DNA of 64,000 nt, taken from contig NZ_JAUMKD010000001.1 in NCBI RefSeq assembly GCF_030519475.1, forward strand, positions 1,674,001 through 1,738,000, written 5' to 3'. A program made the translations under genes and the position numbers. The stretch comes from Micromonospora sp. C28SCA-DRY-2 (GTDB lineage: Bacteria > Actinomycetota > Actinomycetes > Mycobacteriales > Micromonosporaceae). The notes beneath the pieces are model-generated. The model was not told where the DNA came from and made no database searches. It worked only from the letters and a program-made list of their open reading frames with translations. This document shows positions 39,942 through 53,109 of the stretch, in pieces (positions within the stretch are counted from its first letter, which is position 1; every line of letters starts with the position of its first letter).

Positions 39942-41900
39942 TCACGCCAGCCACCCCGCCTCGACGGCCAGGAAGGCCGCCAGCACCAGCAGCGCGCCGG
40001 TCAGGATCGAGGTGGCGTACGACCGGACGAAGCCGGTCTGCAGCCGCCGGAGCCGGCCGGAGCCGCCACCGACCGCCGCGGCGAGGCCGTTGACCAGCCC
40101 GTCCACGCCCCGGTTGTCGAGGTAGACCAGCGCCCGGGTGAGGAAGATGCCCGGCTTCTCGAAGACCGCCTCGTTGAAGGCGTCGGTGTAGAGGTTGCGC
40201 CGGGCGGCGGTGACCAGCACCCCGGCCGGCTGCGGCTCGGTGGCCGTGCCGGCCCGGAACAGGAACCAGGCGAGCCCGGCGCCGAGCACGGTGACCAGCA
40301 GCGAGAGCACGGTGATCACGGTGTGCGAGAGCACCGCGTGGTGCCCCTCCTCCTGGCCGCCCAGCCCGGCGGTGGCCTCCAGCCAGTCCGGCACCGAGGT
40401 GGCGAGCAGGAAGCCGGCCCCGACCGAGCCCGCGGCGAGCAGGATCAGCGGGATGGTCATCAGCTTCGGCGACTCGTGCGGGTGCTCGATGTCCTCGGTC
40501 CAGCGCTTCGGCCCGTGGAAGGTGAGCACGAAGAGCCGGGTCATGTAGAACGCGGTCAGCCCGGCGCCGAGCAGCGCGGCCATGCCGAAGAGCCAGGCCG
40601 TCCAGTCCTCCCGCTCGAACGCGGCCACGATGATCGGCTCCTTGGAGAAGAAGCCGGAGAACGGGAACATGCCGATGATGGCGAGCCAGCCCATCATGAA
40701 GGTGAGCCAGGTGATCTTCATGTACCTCGACAGCCCGCCGAAGCGGCGGATGTCGACCTGGTCGTTCATCCCGTGCATGACCGAGCCGGCGCCGAGGAAC
40801 ATGTTGGCCTTGAAGAAGCCGTGCGCCAGCAGGTGCACGATGGCCAGCGCGTACGCCGCGCCACCGAGCCCGACGCCGAGGAACATGTAGCCGATCTGGC
40901 TCACCGTCGACCAGGCCAGCACCCGCTTGATGTCGTCCTTGGCCGCGCCGATGACGCAGCCGATCAGCAGGGTCAGCGCACCGACGCTGACCACCACCAG
41001 CTGGAGCGTCGAGTTGGCCGAGAAGATCGGGTTGGACCGGGCGATCAGGTAGACGCCGGCGGTGACCATGGTGGCGGCGTGGATGAGCGCCGACACCGGG
41101 GTCGGGCCCTCCATCGCGTCCGGCAGCCACGCCTGGAGCGGGAACTGGCCGGACTTGCCGGTCGCGCCGAGCAGCAGCAGCAGGCCGAGCACCAGCACGG
41201 TGGTCGCGGTCAGCGAACCGACCCCGGTGAAGACCTCGTCGTACTGGGTGGTGCCGAGGGTGGCGAACATGATGAAGATGCCGATCGCCAGGCCGGCGTC
41301 GCCGACCCGGTTCATCAGGAACGCCTTCTTGCCGGCGGTGGCCGCGCTCGGCCGCTCGTACCAGAAGGAGATCAGCAGGTACGACGCCAGGCCGACGCCC
41401 TCCCAGCCGAAGTAGAGCATCACGTAGTTGTTGCCGAGCACCAGCAGCAGCATGGCGGCGACGAACAGGTTGAAGTACCCGAAGAAGCGCCGCCGGCCCG
41501 CGTCGTGGGCCATGTACTCGACCGCGTAGAGGTGGATCAGGAAGCCCACCCCGGTGATCAGCAGGACGAAGACCGCGGCCAGCGGGTCGAAGAGCAGACC
41601 GAAGTCCACCCGCAGGTCGCCGACCGTGATGAAGTCCCAGAGGCTCAGCTCGACCGACTTGTTCTCCAGGCCCCGCAGCTGGAAGAAGTAGGTCAGGCCG
41701 AGCACGAAGGCGGCGCCGATGGCCGCCACGCCGAGCCAGTGCCCCCAGCGGTCGGCCCGCCGGCCGAGCAGCAGCAGGACCGCCGCGCTGACCAGCGGGA
41801 TGGCCACCAGCAGCCAGACGCTGCCCAGCAGCCCGTCCGCCGCCGCATAGGTGACGGCGCCGGCCGGCTCGGCCGGGGCGTTCGCAAGAATCTCCACCAC
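39942..41900 (-). CDS. nuoL: NADH dehydrogenase I subunit L
   Basis: A 652-residue antiporter-like subunit whose C-terminal part forms the long lateral helix along the membrane arm. Motifs are LYFGWEGVGLASYLLISFWY, GKSGQFPLQAWLPDAMEGPTPVSALIHAATMV and KRVLAWSTVSQIGYM. The GTG at 41900 lies 10 nt after the nuoK stop with AGGGG upstream; a second in-frame GTG follows directly. Confidence 0.96.
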   Translation of the reverse strand: MVEILANAPAEPAGAVTYAAADGLLGSVWLLVAIPLVSAAVLLLLGRRADRWGHWLGVAAIGAAFVLGLTYFFQLRGLENKSVELSLWDFITVGDLRVDFGLLFDPLAAVFVLLITGVGFLIHLYAVEYMAHDAGRRRFFGYFNLFVAAMLLLVLGNNYVMLYFGWEGVGLASYLLISFWYERPSAATAGKKAFLMNRVGDAGLAIGIFIMFATLGTTQYDEVFTGVGSLTATTVLVLGLLLLLGATGKSGQFPLQAWLPDAMEGPTPVSALIHAATMVTAGVYLIARSNPIFSANSTLQLVVVSVGALTLLIGCVIGAAKDDIKRVLAWSTVSQIGYMFLGVGLGGAAYALAIVHLLAHGFFKANMFLGAGSVMHGMNDQVDIRRFGGLSRYMKITWLTFMMGWLAIIGMFPFSGFFSKEPIIVAAFEREDWTAWLFGMAALLGAGLTAFYMTRLFVLTFHGPKRWTEDIEHPHESPKLMTIPLILLAAGSVGAGFLLATSVPDWLEATAGLGGQEEGHHAVLSHTVITVLSLLVTVLGAGLAWFLFRAGTATEPQPAGVLVTAARRNLYTDAFNEAVFEKPGIFLTRALVYLDNRGVDGLVNGLAAAVGGGSGRLRRLQTGFVRSYATSILTGALLVLAAFLAVEAGWLA

Positions 41901-41910
41901 CGCAGGCCCC

Positions 41911-42228
41911 TCAGTACTTCAACAGGTTGGCGTCGTCGACGCTCGCGGAGCGCCGGGTCCGGAAGATCGACATGATGATCGCGAGCCCGACCACGACCTC
42001 CGCGGCCGCCACCACCATCACGAAGAACGCCATGATCTGGCCGTTGAGGTCACCGTTGATCCGGCTGAAGGTGACCAGCGTCAGGTTGGCCGCGTTGAGC
42101 ATCAACTCGACGCACATGAACAGCACGATCGCGTTGCGCCGGATCAGCACCCCGGCCGCGCCGATGGTGAACAGCACCGCGGCGAGCACCAGGTAGTAGC
42201 TCGGTTCGACCGAGAAGAACCCGTCCAT
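41911..42228 (-). CDS. nuoK: NADH dehydrogenase I subunit K
   Basis: A 105-residue, three-helix subunit ([27 protein letters not shown]) with the essential glutamate in [16 protein letters not shown] and a second acidic residue in [14 protein letters not shown], both part of the proton path. The ATG at 42228 comes 12 nt after the end of a 48-bp repeat that fills the gap from the nuoJ stop. Confidence 0.96.
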   Translation of the reverse strand: MDGFFSVEPSYYLVLAAVLFTIGAAGVLIRRNAIVLFMCVELMLNAANLTLVTFSRINGDLNGQIMAFFVMVVAAAEVVVGLAIIMSIFRTRRSASVDDANLLKY

Positions 42229-42240
42229 TACCGAACCAAC

Positions 42241-42288
42241 CTTTCGTTCGCGACTGCGGGGCTCGCAAGCTCACTCCTCGCGCTCACC
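42241..42288 (-). repeat. 48-bp intraoperonic element, copy 1 (nuoJ/nuoK)
   Basis: Read on the minus strand, the element starts with GGTGAGCGCGAGGAGTGAGC and ends with CGCAGTCGCGAACGAAAG. The nuoJ stop TGA is the TGA of its first bases. Copy 2 at 61555-61605 between paaC and paaD has the same ends and a different centre. It contains GAGGAG and may be a mobile spacer or an RNA-level signal. Confidence 0.8.
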
Positions 42289-43054
42289 GGTCCGTCCCCT
42301 TCAGCGCGGTCTCCTCGGCGGTCAGCTCGCGCACCGGCAGGATCTCCGGGGTGCTCCGCTCGGTCAGCCGGCCGTCCGGCAGCCGGGCCGGGGTGGCCAC
42401 CGAGGAGGAGGTGGCGAAGACGCCGGGGCCGGGCTTCGGGCCCGGGTAGTTGCCCGGGCGGAAGCGGGCCCGCATGGTCGCCGGCTGGTCGAGCTTGTCC
42501 TGCTTGCGCCGCTCGACGTGGGCCAGCACCATCGCGCCCACCGCCGCCGTGATCAGCAGGGCCGAGGTGAGCTCGAAGGCGAAGACGTACTTGGTGAACA
42601 GCAGCCGGGCGATGCCCTGCACGTTGCCCTCGGCGTTCGGCTCGGCCAGGCCGACCGCGGTGACCCCGTCCAGGCCCCGGTAGAGGCCGGTGCCGACCAG
42701 GCCGGCGAAGCCGAGCGCCAGCACCAGCGCCGCGGTCCGCTGCCCGCGCAGCGTCTCGATCAGCGAGTCCGACGCGTCCCGGCCGACCAGCATCAGCACG
42801 AAGAGGAACAGCATCATGATCGCGCCGGTGTAGACGATGATCTGCACCATGCCGATGAACGGCCCGGCCTGGAGCACGTAGAACACGCCGAGGCAGAGCA
42901 TGGTCAGCACCAGCCAGAGCGCCGAGTGCACGGCGTTGCGCGCGGCGACCATCCCGATCCCGCCGATCAGCGCCAGCGGGGCGAGGATCCAGAAGGTGAC
43001 CGCCTCGCCAGTGGAAACCGAGCCCGCCGCGGCGAGCACCGTCTGCGTGGTCAT
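42284..43054 (-). CDS. nuoJ: NADH dehydrogenase I subunit J
   Basis: A 256-residue, five-helix subunit ([46 protein letters not shown]) whose third helix takes part in coupling. The C-terminal tail of about 80 residues beyond the last helix ([14 protein letters not shown] to [13 protein letters not shown]) is long and hydrophilic, longer than in E. coli. The ATG at 43054 overlaps the nuoI stop (ATGA). Its own stop lies inside the 48-bp repeat. Confidence 0.95.
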   Translation of the reverse strand: MTTQTVLAAAGSVSTGEAVTFWILAPLALIGGIGMVAARNAVHSALWLVLTMLCLGVFYVLQAGPFIGMVQIIVYTGAIMMLFLFVLMLVGRDASDSLIETLRGQRTAALVLALGFAGLVGTGLYRGLDGVTAVGLAEPNAEGNVQGIARLLFTKYVFAFELTSALLITAAVGAMVLAHVERRKQDKLDQPATMRARFRPGNYPGPKPGPGVFATSSSVATPARLPDGRLTERSTPEILPVRELTAEETALKGTDR

Positions 43055-43692
43055 GCTCCGTCTCCCTTGCCCGCGGTGGCCCGCTGGGCGTGCTGCTCGG
43101 CGCCGGGGAAGGTCACGCCGGGGTGCTCCTCCACCCGGTACCGCCCGGGGCCCATCGGGGAGCGCTCGGCCCCGGCCGAGGTGCCCGGGTTCTCCAGCGC
43201 GCCGACGTAGTAGTCCTTCTCGCTGTCGCCCAGCCGCATCGGGTGCGGCGGCTGCTCCATGCCCGGCAGCAGCGGCGCGAGCAGCTGCTCCTTGGTGAAG
43301 ATCAGATCCTGCCGGTTGTCCCGGGCCAGCTCGTACTCGTTGCTCATGGTGAGCGAACGGGTCGGGCAGGCCTCGATGCACAGGCCGCAGAAGATGCACC
43401 GGGCGTAGTTGATCTGGTAGACGCTGGCGTACCGCTCACCCGGCGAGAACCGCTGCTCGTCGGTGTTGTCGCCACCCTCGACGTAGATCGCGTCCGCCGG
43501 GCAGGCCCAGGCGCACAGCTCGCACCCGATGCACTTCTCCAGCCCGTCCGGGTGCCGGTTGAGGATGTGCCGCCCGTGGTAGCGCGGCGCCGAGACCGGC
43601 GGCTTGAACGGGTAGTCGGTGGTGACGACCTTCCTGAACATGTGCGAGAAGGTGACCCCGAAGCCCTTGAACGTTCCGGTGATCGCGCCCAC
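43051..43692 (-). CDS. nuoI: NADH dehydrogenase I subunit I (two 4Fe-4S clusters)
   Basis: A 213-residue ferredoxin-like subunit carrying clusters N6a and N6b, bound by C54-C57-C60-C64 ([12 protein letters not shown]) and C99-C102-C105-C109 ([12 protein letters not shown]). It links the NADH-oxidising arm to the quinone site. The GTG at 43692 has GGAGGT 5 nt upstream, placed in the end of nuoH; the open frame extends further but without a good start. The tail after about residue 160 is poorly conserved. Confidence 0.96.
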   Translation of the reverse strand: MGAITGTFKGFGVTFSHMFRKVVTTDYPFKPPVSAPRYHGRHILNRHPDGLEKCIGCELCAWACPADAIYVEGGDNTDEQRFSPGERYASVYQINYARCIFCGLCIEACPTRSLTMSNEYELARDNRQDLIFTKEQLLAPLLPGMEQPPHPMRLGDSEKDYYVGALENPGTSAGAERSPMGPGRYRVEEHPGVTFPGAEQHAQRATAGKGDGA

Positions 43693-43693
43693 G

Positions 43694-45046
43694 TCACACC
43701 TCCCTGGAGTCCGGGCCGGCCGCGACGTTGGCCGGCTCCCGCTCGGCGACCACGCGCCTGGTGCGCGGGCTCGGTGGTACCTGCAGGTCCATCGGGGGCA
43801 GCGGGAAGCTGCCGTGCGGCCGGTTGTTGACCTGTTCCTGGAGCGTCGGCTTCGGCTGCGGCTTGCGGCTCGGCCACAGCAGCGTGGCGACCAGCAGCAC
43901 ACCGGCCGGGATGCCGACCGCGATCAGCTTGCCCTGGGTGTCCCAGTCCTCGATCGAGCGCAGCCCGGCGAGCACCAGGATCCAGACCAGGTTGATCGGC
44001 AGCAGCACCTTCCAGCCGAACCGCATGAACTGGTCGTAGCGCAGCCGGGGCAGCGTGCCCCGCAGCCAGACGAAGACGAAGACCAGGGCGATCACCTTGC
44101 CGAAGAACCACAGCATCGGCCACCAACCGGAGTTGGCGCCCTCCCAGAGGGTGATCGGCCACGGCGCCCGCCAGCCGCCGAGGAAGAGCGTGGTGGTGAC
44201 CGCGGACATGGTCACCATCGAGACGTACTCGCTGAGCATGAAGAGCGCGAACTTCAGCGAGCTGTACTCGGTCATGAAGCCGGCCACCAGCTCGGACTCG
44301 GCCTCGGGCAGGTCGAATGGCGCCCGGTTGGTCTCGCCGACGGTGGCGATGAAGAAGATGACGAAGCTCGGCAGCAGCAGGATCGCGTACCAGCCGGGCG
44401 CCGGCAGCTCGGTGCCGAAGACGGTCAGCCGGGTGGCGTCGCCCTGGGCGGCGACGATCCCGCTGGTCGACATCGTGCCGGCGGTCATGAACACCGCCAC
44501 GATGCTCAGCCCCATGGCGACCTCGTACGAGATCATCTGGGCGCTGGAGCGCAGGCCGCCGAGCAGCGGGTAGGTCGAGCCGGAGGCCCAGCCGCCGAGC
44601 ACGATGCCGTAGATGCCCATCGAGGAGCAGGCCAGCAGCACCAGCACCGCCACCGACACGTCGGTGACCTGCAACGGCGTCCAGTGGCCGAAGATGCTCA
44701 CCATCGGGCCGAAGGGCACCACCGACAGCGCGGTGACCGCGCAGATCACCGAGATGGTCGGCGCGAAGAAGTAGACGACCTTGTCGGCCGCCTTCGGCAG
44801 GATGTCCTCCTTGAAGGCCATCTTCAGGCCGTCGGCGAGGGTCTGCAGCAGACCGAACGGGCCGACCTGGTTGGGGCCGGGCCGCACCGCCATCCGGCCC
44901 ACGACCCGCCGTTCGAACCAGACGCCGAGCAGCGTGGCGAGCACGGCGAAGACGAAGGCGAAGAGGACCTTGCCGAGGACGAGCCACCACGGGTCCCGGC
45001 CGAAGTCGGCCAGCGTCGGGTCCTGCGCCAGGTAGACCGCGTTCAC
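43694..45046 (-). CDS. nuoH: NADH dehydrogenase I subunit H
   Basis: A 450-residue, eight-helix subunit that forms much of the quinone-binding cavity. It has [24 protein letters not shown] and the acidic loop [23 protein letters not shown], both signature stretches. The C-terminal extension after [12 protein letters not shown] (about 50 residues, Pro- and Arg-rich) is an actinobacterial feature. The GTG at 45046 overlaps the nuoG stop (GTGA). Confidence 0.96.
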   Translation of the reverse strand: MNAVYLAQDPTLADFGRDPWWLVLGKVLFAFVFAVLATLLGVWFERRVVGRMAVRPGPNQVGPFGLLQTLADGLKMAFKEDILPKAADKVVYFFAPTISVICAVTALSVVPFGPMVSIFGHWTPLQVTDVSVAVLVLLACSSMGIYGIVLGGWASGSTYPLLGGLRSSAQMISYEVAMGLSIVAVFMTAGTMSTSGIVAAQGDATRLTVFGTELPAPGWYAILLLPSFVIFFIATVGETNRAPFDLPEAESELVAGFMTEYSSLKFALFMLSEYVSMVTMSAVTTTLFLGGWRAPWPITLWEGANSGWWPMLWFFGKVIALVFVFVWLRGTLPRLRYDQFMRFGWKVLLPINLVWILVLAGLRSIEDWDTQGKLIAVGIPAGVLLVATLLWPSRKPQPKPTLQEQVNNRPHGSFPLPPMDLQVPPSPRTRRVVAEREPANVAAGPDSREV

Positions 45047-47525
45047 TGGATTGCACCCCCTGCGTTGAGGAGCGGGCCGGGGCGGCCGGCGGCGTCCGCG
45101 GCCACCGCCGCGGCCGAGATCCGGACCACCGTGCCGGAGCTGGCGCCGAGGCTGCGCCGGACGGTCGAACCGGGTGAGTTGGTGGGCAGCCAGACGACGC
45201 CGTCCGGCATCTCGGTGATCGCCGCCGGCAGGGTCACCGCCCCGCGGTCGGTGCCCACCGTCACCGGGTCGCCGTCGGCGACGCCGAGCGCCTCGGCGGT
45301 GCCCTTGCCCAGCCGGACCACCGGCGGGCGGGCGGTGCCGGCGAGGTGCTCGTCGCCGTCGGTGAGGCTGCCCAGGTCGATCAGCTGGTGCCAGGTCGCC
45401 AGCACGGCCTCGCCGGCGCCGGGCGTCGGCACCGCGGCCGGCTCCACCGCCGGGGCGGCCGGCCGCTCGAGCCGGGTCGGCGGCAGCCCGCCCAGCTCGC
45501 GCCGGACGCTGAGCACGTCACCGGTGCCCAGTCGCACGTCGAGCTGCGCGGCCAGCGCGTCCAGCACCCGGCCGTCGTTCATCGCGGCGGTCCGCAGCAC
45601 CGCCTCGAAGGTGCGCAGCCGGCCCTCCCAGTCCAGGAAGCTGCCGGCCTTCTCGTCCACCGGGGCGACCGGGAAGACCACGTCCGCCCGCCGGGCCACC
45701 GCGCTGTTGCGCAGTTCCAGGCTGACCAGGAACGGCACCGTGTCCAGCGCCTGCTCGGCCAGTCGCGGGTCGGCCAGGTCGGCCGGGTCGACGCCGGCCA
45801 CCACCAGCGCGCCGAGCTGGCCGGCGGCGGCCGCGGCGATGATGCCGTCGGTGTCCCGGCCGGCCTGGCTGGGGATCACCCCGGCCGCGATGTCCCACGC
45901 CTCGCCCAGCTCGGCCCGGGCGGCCGGCTCGGTGACCAGGCGGCCGCCGGGGAGCAGGTTGGGCAGGCAGCCCGCGTCGACCGCGCCGCGGTCACCCGCG
46001 CGCCGCGGCACCCAGGCCAGCCGCGCTCCGGTACGCCGGGCCACGTCGGCCGCCGCGGAGAGGCCGCCCGGCACCTCGGCGAGCCGCTCGCCGACGATCA
46101 GGATGGCGCCCTCGGCGCTCAGCGCCTCGGCGACCGTGGCGTGCTCGGCGAGGACGCTGGCCTCCTCGCCGGGCACCACCCGGGCCAGCTTGGCGCCGAG
46201 CTTCTCCAGGCCGCGCGTGGCGAACGGCGCGATCGCGTACACCGTCAGCTTCTTCTTCAGGTACGCCTTGCGCAGCCGCAGGAAGAGGATCGGGCACTCC
46301 TCCTCCGGCTCCAGGCCGACCAGCACCACGGCCGGCGCGTTCTCCACGTCGGCGTAGGTGACGTCGGTCCGCCCGGCGACCGAGCTGGCCAGGAACTCGG
46401 CCTCCTCGCGGGAGACCGGCCGGGCCCGGAAGTCGATGTCGTTGGTGTTCAGCGCGACCCGGGCGAACTTCGCGTACGCGTAGGCGTCCTCGACGGTCAG
46501 CCGGCCGCCGGTGAGCACCGCGGTGCCCTGACCGCCGTCCCGGGCGGCGCGCAGCCCCTCGGCGGCGACGGTGAGCGCCTCGCTCCAGGACGCCTCGCGC
46601 AGCTCACCGGTGCGCCCGTCGCGCACCAGCGGGGTGGTGAGCCGGTCGAAGGCGCGGGTGTACTGGAAGCCCCACCGGCCCTTGTCGCAGTTCCACTCCT
46701 CGTTCACCGCCGGGTCGTCGCCGGCCAGCCGGCGCAGCACCTTGCCCCGCCGCCAGTCGGTGCGCTGGGCGCAGCCGGCCGAGCAGTGCTCGCACACGCT
46801 CGGGCTGGAGACCAGGTCGAACGGGCGGGCCCGGAACCGGTACTGGGCGCCGGTCAGCGCGCCGACCGGGCAGATCTGCACGGTGTTGCCGGAGAAGTAC
46901 GAGTTGAACGGCACGTCGCCGTCCCCGTCCTCCGCGCCGTACGCGTCGTCCCGGTAGATGTTGATCTCCTCGGCGGACGACCGGTTCATCAGGTCGATGA
47001 ACTTGTCGCCGGCGATCTCCTCGGAGAACCGGGTGCACCGCTGGCAGAGCACGCAGCGCTCCCGGTCCAGCAGCACCTGGGTGCTGATCTCCAGCGGCTT
47101 CTCGTACTCCCGCTTGTGCTCGTGGAACCGGGAGTCGGTGCGGCCGGTGGACATCGCCTGGTTCTGCAGCGGGCACTCGCCGCCCTTGTCGCACATCGGG
47201 CAGTCGAGCGGGTGGTTGAGCAGCAGCAGCTCCATGACCCCCTCCTGCGCCTTCTTGGCGACCGGGGAGGTGAGCTGGGTGCGGACCACCATGCCGTCGG
47301 CGACGGTCTGGGTGCAGGAGGCGACCGGCTTGCGCTGGCCCTCCACCTCGACCAGGCACTGCCGGCACGCGCCGGCCGGGGCCAGCAGCGGGTGGTCGCA
47401 GAACCGGGGGATCTCGACCCCCATCTGCTCCGCGACGCGGATCAGCAGCGCGCCCTTGGGGGCGGTGACCTCGACCCCGTCGATGGTGAGCGTGACGGTC
47501 TCGGTCTGCTTGGCTACGTCGGTCA

Positions 47526-47526
<1 letters not shown>
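45043..47526 (-). CDS. nuoG: NADH dehydrogenase I subunit G
   Basis: An 827-residue iron-sulfur subunit. The 2Fe-2S ligands are C43, C54, C57 and C71; the H-x3-C-x2-C-x5-C site for N5 is H105, C109, C112 and C118; a 4Fe-4S site begins [11 protein letters not shown] at C158. [11 protein letters not shown] recalls the extra cluster N7 of some bacterial enzymes. The second half is a molybdopterin-oxidoreductase-like domain without catalytic role in complex I. The ATG at 47526 shares its A with the nuoF TAA (TAATG). Confidence 0.96.
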
Positions 47527-48838
<1,312 letters not shown>

Positions 48839-48842
<4 letters not shown>

Positions 48843-49948
48843 TTCTGAGCCTCCGCTTCCTTGAGGTTGCGCTCCTGCGCCCCGGCCTCGTCGCCGGCGG
48901 GCTTGCCGTCACCGGCGGGCGGGTTGGTCCCCGCGCCGGCTGCCTCGGCCTCCTGCGCGTCGCGCGGCGCCGGGGGCGCGGTGTCCACCGGGACCTTGGT
49001 GCCGGGGGCGTCCGGCACGGCGGTCGCCGCGTCCGGCTGCCGGGTCTCGGCCGCCCGCACCTCCGGCGACTTGTCGTCCGGTGCCTTGACGTCCCGGGCG
49101 GTGCTGCCGGTGGCCTGCTCCGGCCGGGCCGGCTCGCCGACGCCCGCGTTGCCGGCCGTACCGGTCGGGGCGGACGCGCCGTCGCCGCCCCGCGCCGGCA
49201 CCGGGGCCGGCTTCTCGGTCTCGGCCTTGGCCTTGGCCTTCGCGGCCGCCGCGTCGGCCTCCGCCTTGCTCCGGATCGGCGTGTTCGGGTCGAAGCCCGG
49301 CACCGAGATGCCGTGCTCCTGCGCCAGCCGCAGGCCGCGCAGGGTCGGCTCGCCCGGTCCGCCGTCGGCGACCGCGCCCTCCCGCTCGTCGGCGAAGCCG
49401 GCGAGCTGGACGGCCATCTCCTTGAGCGTGCAGAGCCGGGCGCCCCGGGTCGGCATCGGCCGGCCACCGGCGCGCAGCTCGTCGACCACCCCGACGGCCG
49501 CCTGCGGGTCCACGTTGTCGAAGAAGTCGTAGTTGACGGTCATCACCGGGCCGTAGTCGCAGGCCGCCAGGCACTCGGCGTGCTCCAGGGTGATCTTCCC
49601 GTCGGCGGTGGTCTCGTCGTGCCCGACGCCGAGGTGCTCGGCCAGCGTGTCGTAGACCTCCTGGCCGCCGAGCACGTTGCACATCGTGTTGGTGCAGACG
49701 CTCACCAGGTAGTCGCCGGTCGGCCGGCGCTTGTACATGGTGTAGAAGGTGGCCACCGCGCCGACCTGGGCCTTGTTCAGCCCGAGCACCTCGGCGCAGA
49801 ACTCGACGCCGGCCGGGGAGACGTAACCCTCCTCGGACTGCACCAGGTGCAGCAGCGGCAGCAGCGCCGAGCGGGACCGGTCCGCCGGGTAGCGGGCGAT
49901 GATCTCCCGGGCCCGCGCCCGGGTCTCTTCGGTGAAAGTCGTCGTCAT
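48839..49948 (-). CDS. nuoE: NADH dehydrogenase I subunit E with long disordered tail
   Basis: A 369-residue protein. Residues 1 to about 205 are the usual NuoE thioredoxin-like 2Fe-2S subunit with ligands C85, C90 (CTNTMC), C126 and C130 (CLAAC). Beyond about residue 215 comes roughly 150 residues of Ala/Pro/Glu/Lys-rich sequence ([20 protein letters not shown] and so on), doubling the usual length. The extension has the GC-rich codon use of its neighbours and no frameshift, so it looks genuine. The ATG at 49948 overlaps the nuoD stop (ATGA). Confidence 0.95.
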
Positions 49949-51270
49949 CGGTCACAACCACCCATCACGGGGTCCAGCGAGGCGCCGCCGGCGATCACGT
50001 CGGCGATCAGGCCGCCCTCGGCCATCGCCGGGAGGGCCTGGAGGTTGACGAAGCTCGGCTCCCGGTAGTGCACCCGGTAGGGCCGGGTGCCACCGTCGGA
50101 GACCGCGTGCACGCCCAGCTCGCCACGGGGCGACTCGATGCCCACGTAGACCTGGCCCGGCGGCACCCGGAAACCCTCGGTGACGAGCTTGAAGTGGTGG
50201 ATCAGCGACTCCATCGACTGACCCATGATCTTCGCGACGTGCTCCAGCGAGTTGCCCATGCCGTCGACGCCGATGGCCAGCTGGGCCGGCCAGGCGATCT
50301 TCTTGTCGGCGACCATCACCGGGCCCGGCTTGAGCCGGTCCAGCGCCTGCTCGACCAGCTTGAGCGACTCGCGGATCTCGGCCAGCCGGACCAGGTAGCG
50401 GCCCCACACGTCGCCGTCGGTGTGCGTCGGGACGTCGAACTCGTACGTCTCGTAGCCGCAGTACGGCATGGTCTTGCGCAGGTCCCAGGCCAGCCCGGCG
50501 GAGCGCAGCACCGGCCCGGTCACGCCGAGCGCGACGCAGCCGGTCACGTCGAGCACCGCCACGTTCTTGGTCCGCTCGATCCAGATCGGCTGGCCGGAGA
50601 GGAGGTTCTCGTACTCCTTGAGCTTCTTCGGCATCAGCTTCAGGAACTCGCGGATCTTGACGATGGCCTCGTCCGGCACGTCCTGGGCCACGCCGCCCGG
50701 CCGGACGTACGCGTGGTTCATCCGCAGGCCGGTGATCATCTCGAAGATCTCGAGGATGTACTCCCGCTCCCGGAAGCCGTACAACATCATGTTGATGGCG
50801 CCCAGCTCCATGCCGGTGGTGGCCAGCCAGACCAGGTGCGAGGAGATCCGGTTCAGCTCCATCATCAGCACCCGGATGGTGGTCGCCCGCTCGGTGACCT
50901 GGTCGGAGATGCCGAGCAGCTTCTCCACCGCCAGCGCGTACGCCGTCTCGTTGAAGATCGGCGAGAGGTAGTCCATCCGGGTCACGAAGGTGCTGCCCTG
51001 GACCCAGTTGCGGTACTCGAGGTTCTTCTCGATGCCGGTGTGCAGGTAGCCGACGACCGAGCGGGCCTCGCGGACCGTCTCACCCTCGAGTTCGAGGATC
51101 AGCCGGAGCACACCGTGCGTGGACGGGTGCTGCGGACCCATGTTGACGACGATCCGCTCGTCGTTGATCGGGTCGGTGCCGGAGACCACGTTGTCCCAGT
51201 CCCCACCGGTGACGGTGAAGACCTTGCCCTCGGCGGTCTCCCGCTCGGTCGCGTAGTTGGACGTGCTCAT
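49945..51270 (-). CDS. nuoD: NADH dehydrogenase I subunit D
   Basis: A 441-residue subunit homologous to the large subunit of NiFe hydrogenases; it forms the quinone site with NuoB and NuoH. Typical stretches are [36 protein letters not shown] and [14 protein letters not shown]. The ATG at 51270 has GGAGGAGGT upstream and overlaps the nuoC stop (ATGA). Confidence 0.97.
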   Translation of the reverse strand: MSTSNYATERETAEGKVFTVTGGDWDNVVSGTDPINDERIVVNMGPQHPSTHGVLRLILELEGETVREARSVVGYLHTGIEKNLEYRNWVQGSTFVTRMDYLSPIFNETAYALAVEKLLGISDQVTERATTIRVLMMELNRISSHLVWLATTGMELGAINMMLYGFREREYILEIFEMITGLRMNHAYVRPGGVAQDVPDEAIVKIREFLKLMPKKLKEYENLLSGQPIWIERTKNVAVLDVTGCVALGVTGPVLRSAGLAWDLRKTMPYCGYETYEFDVPTHTDGDVWGRYLVRLAEIRESLKLVEQALDRLKPGPVMVADKKIAWPAQLAIGVDGMGNSLEHVAKIMGQSMESLIHHFKLVTEGFRVPPGQVYVGIESPRGELGVHAVSDGGTRPYRVHYREPSFVNLQALPAMAEGGLIADVIAGGASLDPVMGGCDR

Positions 51271-52004
51271 TGGTACGACCTCCTCCGGTCCGGCGGCGGG
51301 ATCTCGGCGCCCTTGTACTCCACCGGCACGCCGCCGAGCGGATAGTCCTTGCGCTGCGGGTGCCCCTCCCAGTCGTCCGGCATCAGGATCCGGGTCAGGT
51401 TGGGGTGGCCGTCGAAGACGATGCCGAACATGTCGTACGCCTCGCGCTCCTGCCAGTCGGCCGTCGGGTAGACCGACGTGACGCTGGGCAGGTGCGGGTC
51501 CTCGGCGGAGACCGCGGCCTCCAGCCGCACCGTGCGGCGGTAGGTCATCGAGGTGAGCTGGTAGACGACGTGCAGCCGGCGGGCGTCGGCGCCCAGGTAG
51601 TCCACCCCGGACACCGACGAGCAGAGCTCGAAGCGCAGCGCCAGGTCGTCGCGCATCACCTGGCAGACCTCGGCGATCCGCTCGGGGCGTACGTGCAGGG
51701 TCAGCTCGCCCCGGTCGACCACGACCTTCTCGATCGCGTCGGCGAAGGCCGGATACGCCTCCTCCAGCGCGTCGCGCACCTCGTCGAAGTAGCCGCCGTA
51801 CGGCCGGGGCGAGTCCTCGATCGCGCGGCGCGGGCGGACCAGGCCGCCGAAGCCGGAGACGTCGCCGGTGCCCTGGTTGCCGAACATGCCGCGGCCGGCC
51901 GGGCTGGCCGGCGGGTACTCGGCGGGTGCGGTGCTGCTGGCGCCGGCCGGCGTGGTCGGCACCGGTACGCCGCCGCCGTCGATCCGGTCGTTGGGTGCGG
52001 TCAC
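51267..52004 (-). CDS. nuoC: NADH dehydrogenase I subunit C
   Basis: A 245-residue peripheral-arm subunit with the family signature [22 protein letters not shown]. The first 65 or so residues ([21 protein letters not shown]) are a low-complexity N-terminal extension typical of actinobacteria. The GTG at 52004 overlaps the nuoB stop (GTGA), which decides against the longer open frame to 52103. Confidence 0.95.
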   Translation of the reverse strand: MTAPNDRIDGGGVPVPTTPAGASSTAPAEYPPASPAGRGMFGNQGTGDVSGFGGLVRPRRAIEDSPRPYGGYFDEVRDALEEAYPAFADAIEKVVVDRGELTLHVRPERIAEVCQVMRDDLALRFELCSSVSGVDYLGADARRLHVVYQLTSMTYRRTVRLEAAVSAEDPHLPSVTSVYPTADWQEREAYDMFGIVFDGHPNLTRILMPDDWEGHPQRKDYPLGGVPVEYKGAEIPPPDRRRSYQ

Positions 52005-52681
52005 TTCTGGACACCCCCGTGCTGGTGCAGGTGGTTCTGGGCCTTCATCCAGTTCTCGATCCGCAGCTGCTCCTCGCGGCCCTCGCGGACGGCCTGCGTC
52101 CACTCGGCCCGCCGGGCCTTGTCGCTGCGGTACGACGAGGGCATCGCGCCGTACGGGACGACCGGGACGTCACCGCGGGCCTTGCGCGCCTCGAGCATCT
52201 TGCGGCCGTTCGGGCCGAGCGGCTCGTACATGATCTTCTCGCGCAGCTTGAGCACCGCGTCGATGAGCATCTCGGGCCGGGGCGGGCAGCCGGGGAGGTA
52301 CATGTCGACCGGGACGATGTGGTCGACGCCCTGCACGATGGCGTAGTTGTTGAACATGCCGCCGCTGCTGGCGCAGACGCCCATCGAGATGACCCAGCGG
52401 GGCTCGGCCATCTGGTCGTAGATCTGGCGCAGCACCGGGGCCATCTTCTGGCTCAGCCGGCCGGCCACGATCATCAGGTCGGCCTGCCGGGGCGAGGCGC
52501 GGAAGACCTCCATGCCCCAGCGGCCCATGTCGTAGTGCGGGCCGCCGGCGGCCATCATCTCGATCGCGCAGCACGCCAGGCCGAAGGTGGCACCCCAGAC
52601 CGACGACTTCCGCGACCAGTTGACCAGCTTCTCCACCGAGGTGAGCAGGACACCGGCGGGGAGCTTCTCCTCGATACCCAT
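52001..52681 (-). CDS. nuoB: NADH dehydrogenase I subunit B (cluster N2)
   Basis: A 226-residue subunit that holds the terminal 4Fe-4S cluster N2 with the adjacent pair C37-C38 ([11 protein letters not shown]), C103 (MGVCASSGG) and C132 (LPGCPPRPE), handing electrons to menaquinone. The ATG at 52681 follows the nuoA stop by 14 nt with GAGGAACCTCAG in between. The C-terminal 45 residues ([20 protein letters not shown]) are charged. Confidence 0.97.
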   Translation of the reverse strand: MGIEEKLPAGVLLTSVEKLVNWSRKSSVWGATFGLACCAIEMMAAGGPHYDMGRWGMEVFRASPRQADLMIVAGRLSQKMAPVLRQIYDQMAEPRWVISMGVCASSGGMFNNYAIVQGVDHIVPVDMYLPGCPPRPEMLIDAVLKLREKIMYEPLGPNGRKMLEARKARGDVPVVPYGAMPSSYRSDKARRAEWTQAVREGREEQLRIENWMKAQNHLHQHGGVQK

Positions 52682-52695
52682 CTGAGGTTCCTCCC

Positions 52696-53061
52696 TCAGT
52701 CCCAGTCCAGGCCGCCGCGCCGCCACACGTAGGCGTACGCGACGAAGACCGCGACGATGAACAGGACCATCTCCACGAAGCCGAAGATCGGCAGGGCGTC
52801 GAACGAGACCGCCCAGGGGTAGAGGAAGATGATCTCGATGTCGAAGACGATGAAGAGCATCGCCGTCAGGTAGAACTTGATCGGGAACCGCCCGCCGCCG
52901 ACCGGCTGGGGGCTGGGCTCGATGCCGCACTCGTACGCCTCGAGCTTGGCCTTGTTGTAGCGCCGGGGGCCGGCGAAGCGGGCGGCCGCCACGGAGAACA
53001 GCGCGAACGCCGCGGCGATGGCGAACAGCCCGATGATCGGTGCGTAAGGCGAGAGCGTCAT
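52696..53061 (-). CDS. nuoA: NADH dehydrogenase I subunit A, first gene of nuo
   Basis: A 121-residue, three-helix subunit with the conserved [11 protein letters not shown] loop near the quinone tunnel and [13 protein letters not shown] in helix 2. The ATG at 53061 has AGGAG 6 nt upstream. All fourteen nuo genes follow in the standard order A to N on the minus strand with short gaps or overlaps. Confidence 0.97.
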   Translation of the reverse strand: MTLSPYAPIIGLFAIAAAFALFSVAAARFAGPRRYNKAKLEAYECGIEPSPQPVGGGRFPIKFYLTAMLFIVFDIEIIFLYPWAVSFDALPIFGFVEMVLFIVAVFVAYAYVWRRGGLDWD

Positions 53062-53109
53062 CGTTATCTCCTGCTCGTCCTTCCCTGCCCTCGGTGCTTG
53101 ACAAAAATC